Assembly: GCA_022828445.1 (NCBI GenBank)
Contig: JAIZZJ010000014.1
Location: 1,302,001 to 1,366,000 of the forward strand
Reading direction: 5' to 3'
Source: Graphiopsis chlorocephala
Taxonomy: Eukaryota > Ascomycota > Dothideomycetes > Cladosporiales > Cladosporiaceae
DNA length: 64,000 bases
Shown here: in pieces, positions 63,720-64,000 of the stretch
Position numbering within the stretch: the first letter of the stretch is position 1
Layout: each line of letters opens with the position of its first letter
Position numbers and translations under genes: made by a program
The notes under the pieces: generated by a model
The model's database searches: none
The model's input: the letters and a program-made list of their open reading frames with translations, nothing else
What the model was told of the DNA's origin: nothing

Positions 63720-64000
63720 CTATCGAATTAATTGCGTTGTTCTAAGGCATAATGGTTGTGTCTCTATTACAGTGTTTGTTCCTGTAAATCATCAACCTTA
63801 GTACTTTCCTCGATGTATCAACCTCGAACACTTTCTGTGATTGTTCTCGTTTCAGATTGCACCGACCTAGTATGTTGCTACGCACGTTGTTTAGCATCGG
63901 CGATGTGGGGGAGACCCGAGTCTTCGTGTTTGGATAGAGCATGGCTACCCTTTAGTCGTAAGACTCCCGGAAACGACACAGCGTCCATGTCGTTTACTAC
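63720..64000. other. right edge, no gene seen
   Basis: 281 bp to the window end with no recognised feature. If the STAND remnant continued past the window it would need a frame that is not present here. Confidence 0.35.

Noticed and set aside
1..64000. A biosynthetic gene cluster or CRISPR-like array
   Set aside because: No PKS, NRPS, terpene synthase or P450 cluster and no regularly spaced repeats are present; neighbouring genes are unrelated housekeeping functions.

Overview
The window looks like a stretch of a filamentous ascomycete (Pezizomycotina) nuclear genome. Genes are split by short introns of about 50-110 bp with GTAAGT-like donors and CTAAC-type branch points, intergenic gaps are 0.2-4 kb, and the gene content is fungal: a NIF1/DSF2-type Sel1 protein, a MeaB-like bZIP factor, an Mtr-type amino-acid transporter, a Zn2Cys6 factor, a hybrid histidine kinase and a STAND remnant. 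A dothideomycete is my best guess, but that is an impression from protein style and not a demonstrated placement. I found no convincing tRNA, rRNA or CRISPR.

From 1.7 to 48.7 kb lies a mostly housekeeping region with genes on both strands. In order it holds: a hotdog thioesterase, a pirin, mitochondrial ribosomal protein bL21m divergent from ribosome-biogenesis factor NSA2, a 4.1 kb gene-free stretch, a MeaB-like bZIP factor, a Sel1-repeat NIF1/DSF2 protein, a five-finger CCCH protein, a putative cyclase, the PICOT-type glutaredoxin Grx3/4 divergent from RPF2, a small-subunit catalase, a small conserved protein, a second hotdog thioesterase, an NTF2-like repeat protein, an FHA-kinase-FHA Rad53/Chk2-like kinase, an amino-acid transporter, the oligosaccharyltransferase catalytic subunit STT3, a mitochondrial two-RRM protein whose start codon is split by an intron, PEX5, an unusual Cys-rich gene built as one finger per exon, an SRPBCC-like protein and a small cupin. 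Ribosome supply is a recurring theme (bL21m, NSA2, RPF2), as are redox and peroxisome functions (catalase, PEX5, Grx3/4).

From about 50 kb rightward the character changes. A divergent but intact beta-tubulin paralogue is followed by an alpha/beta-hydrolase pseudogene with two in-frame stops. Next comes a gene graveyard in which a decayed histidine-kinase fragment runs directly into a decayed beta-tubulin fragment. After these come an intact hybrid histidine kinase, an AT-rich island that looks RIP-mutated, a very short Zn2Cys6 gene and a broken N-terminal piece of a NACHT/STAND (NLR-like) gene. This right side reads as an accessory, fast-decaying region.

The most unusual structure is the Cys-rich gene at 46.2-46.9 kb. 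Each C-x(2-4)-C-x(9-12)-C-x2-H/Y/C unit has its own symmetric phase-1 exon, and the fourth ligand codon is completed by splicing. All splice sites and functions are inferred by reading the sequence; no alignment or search was run.
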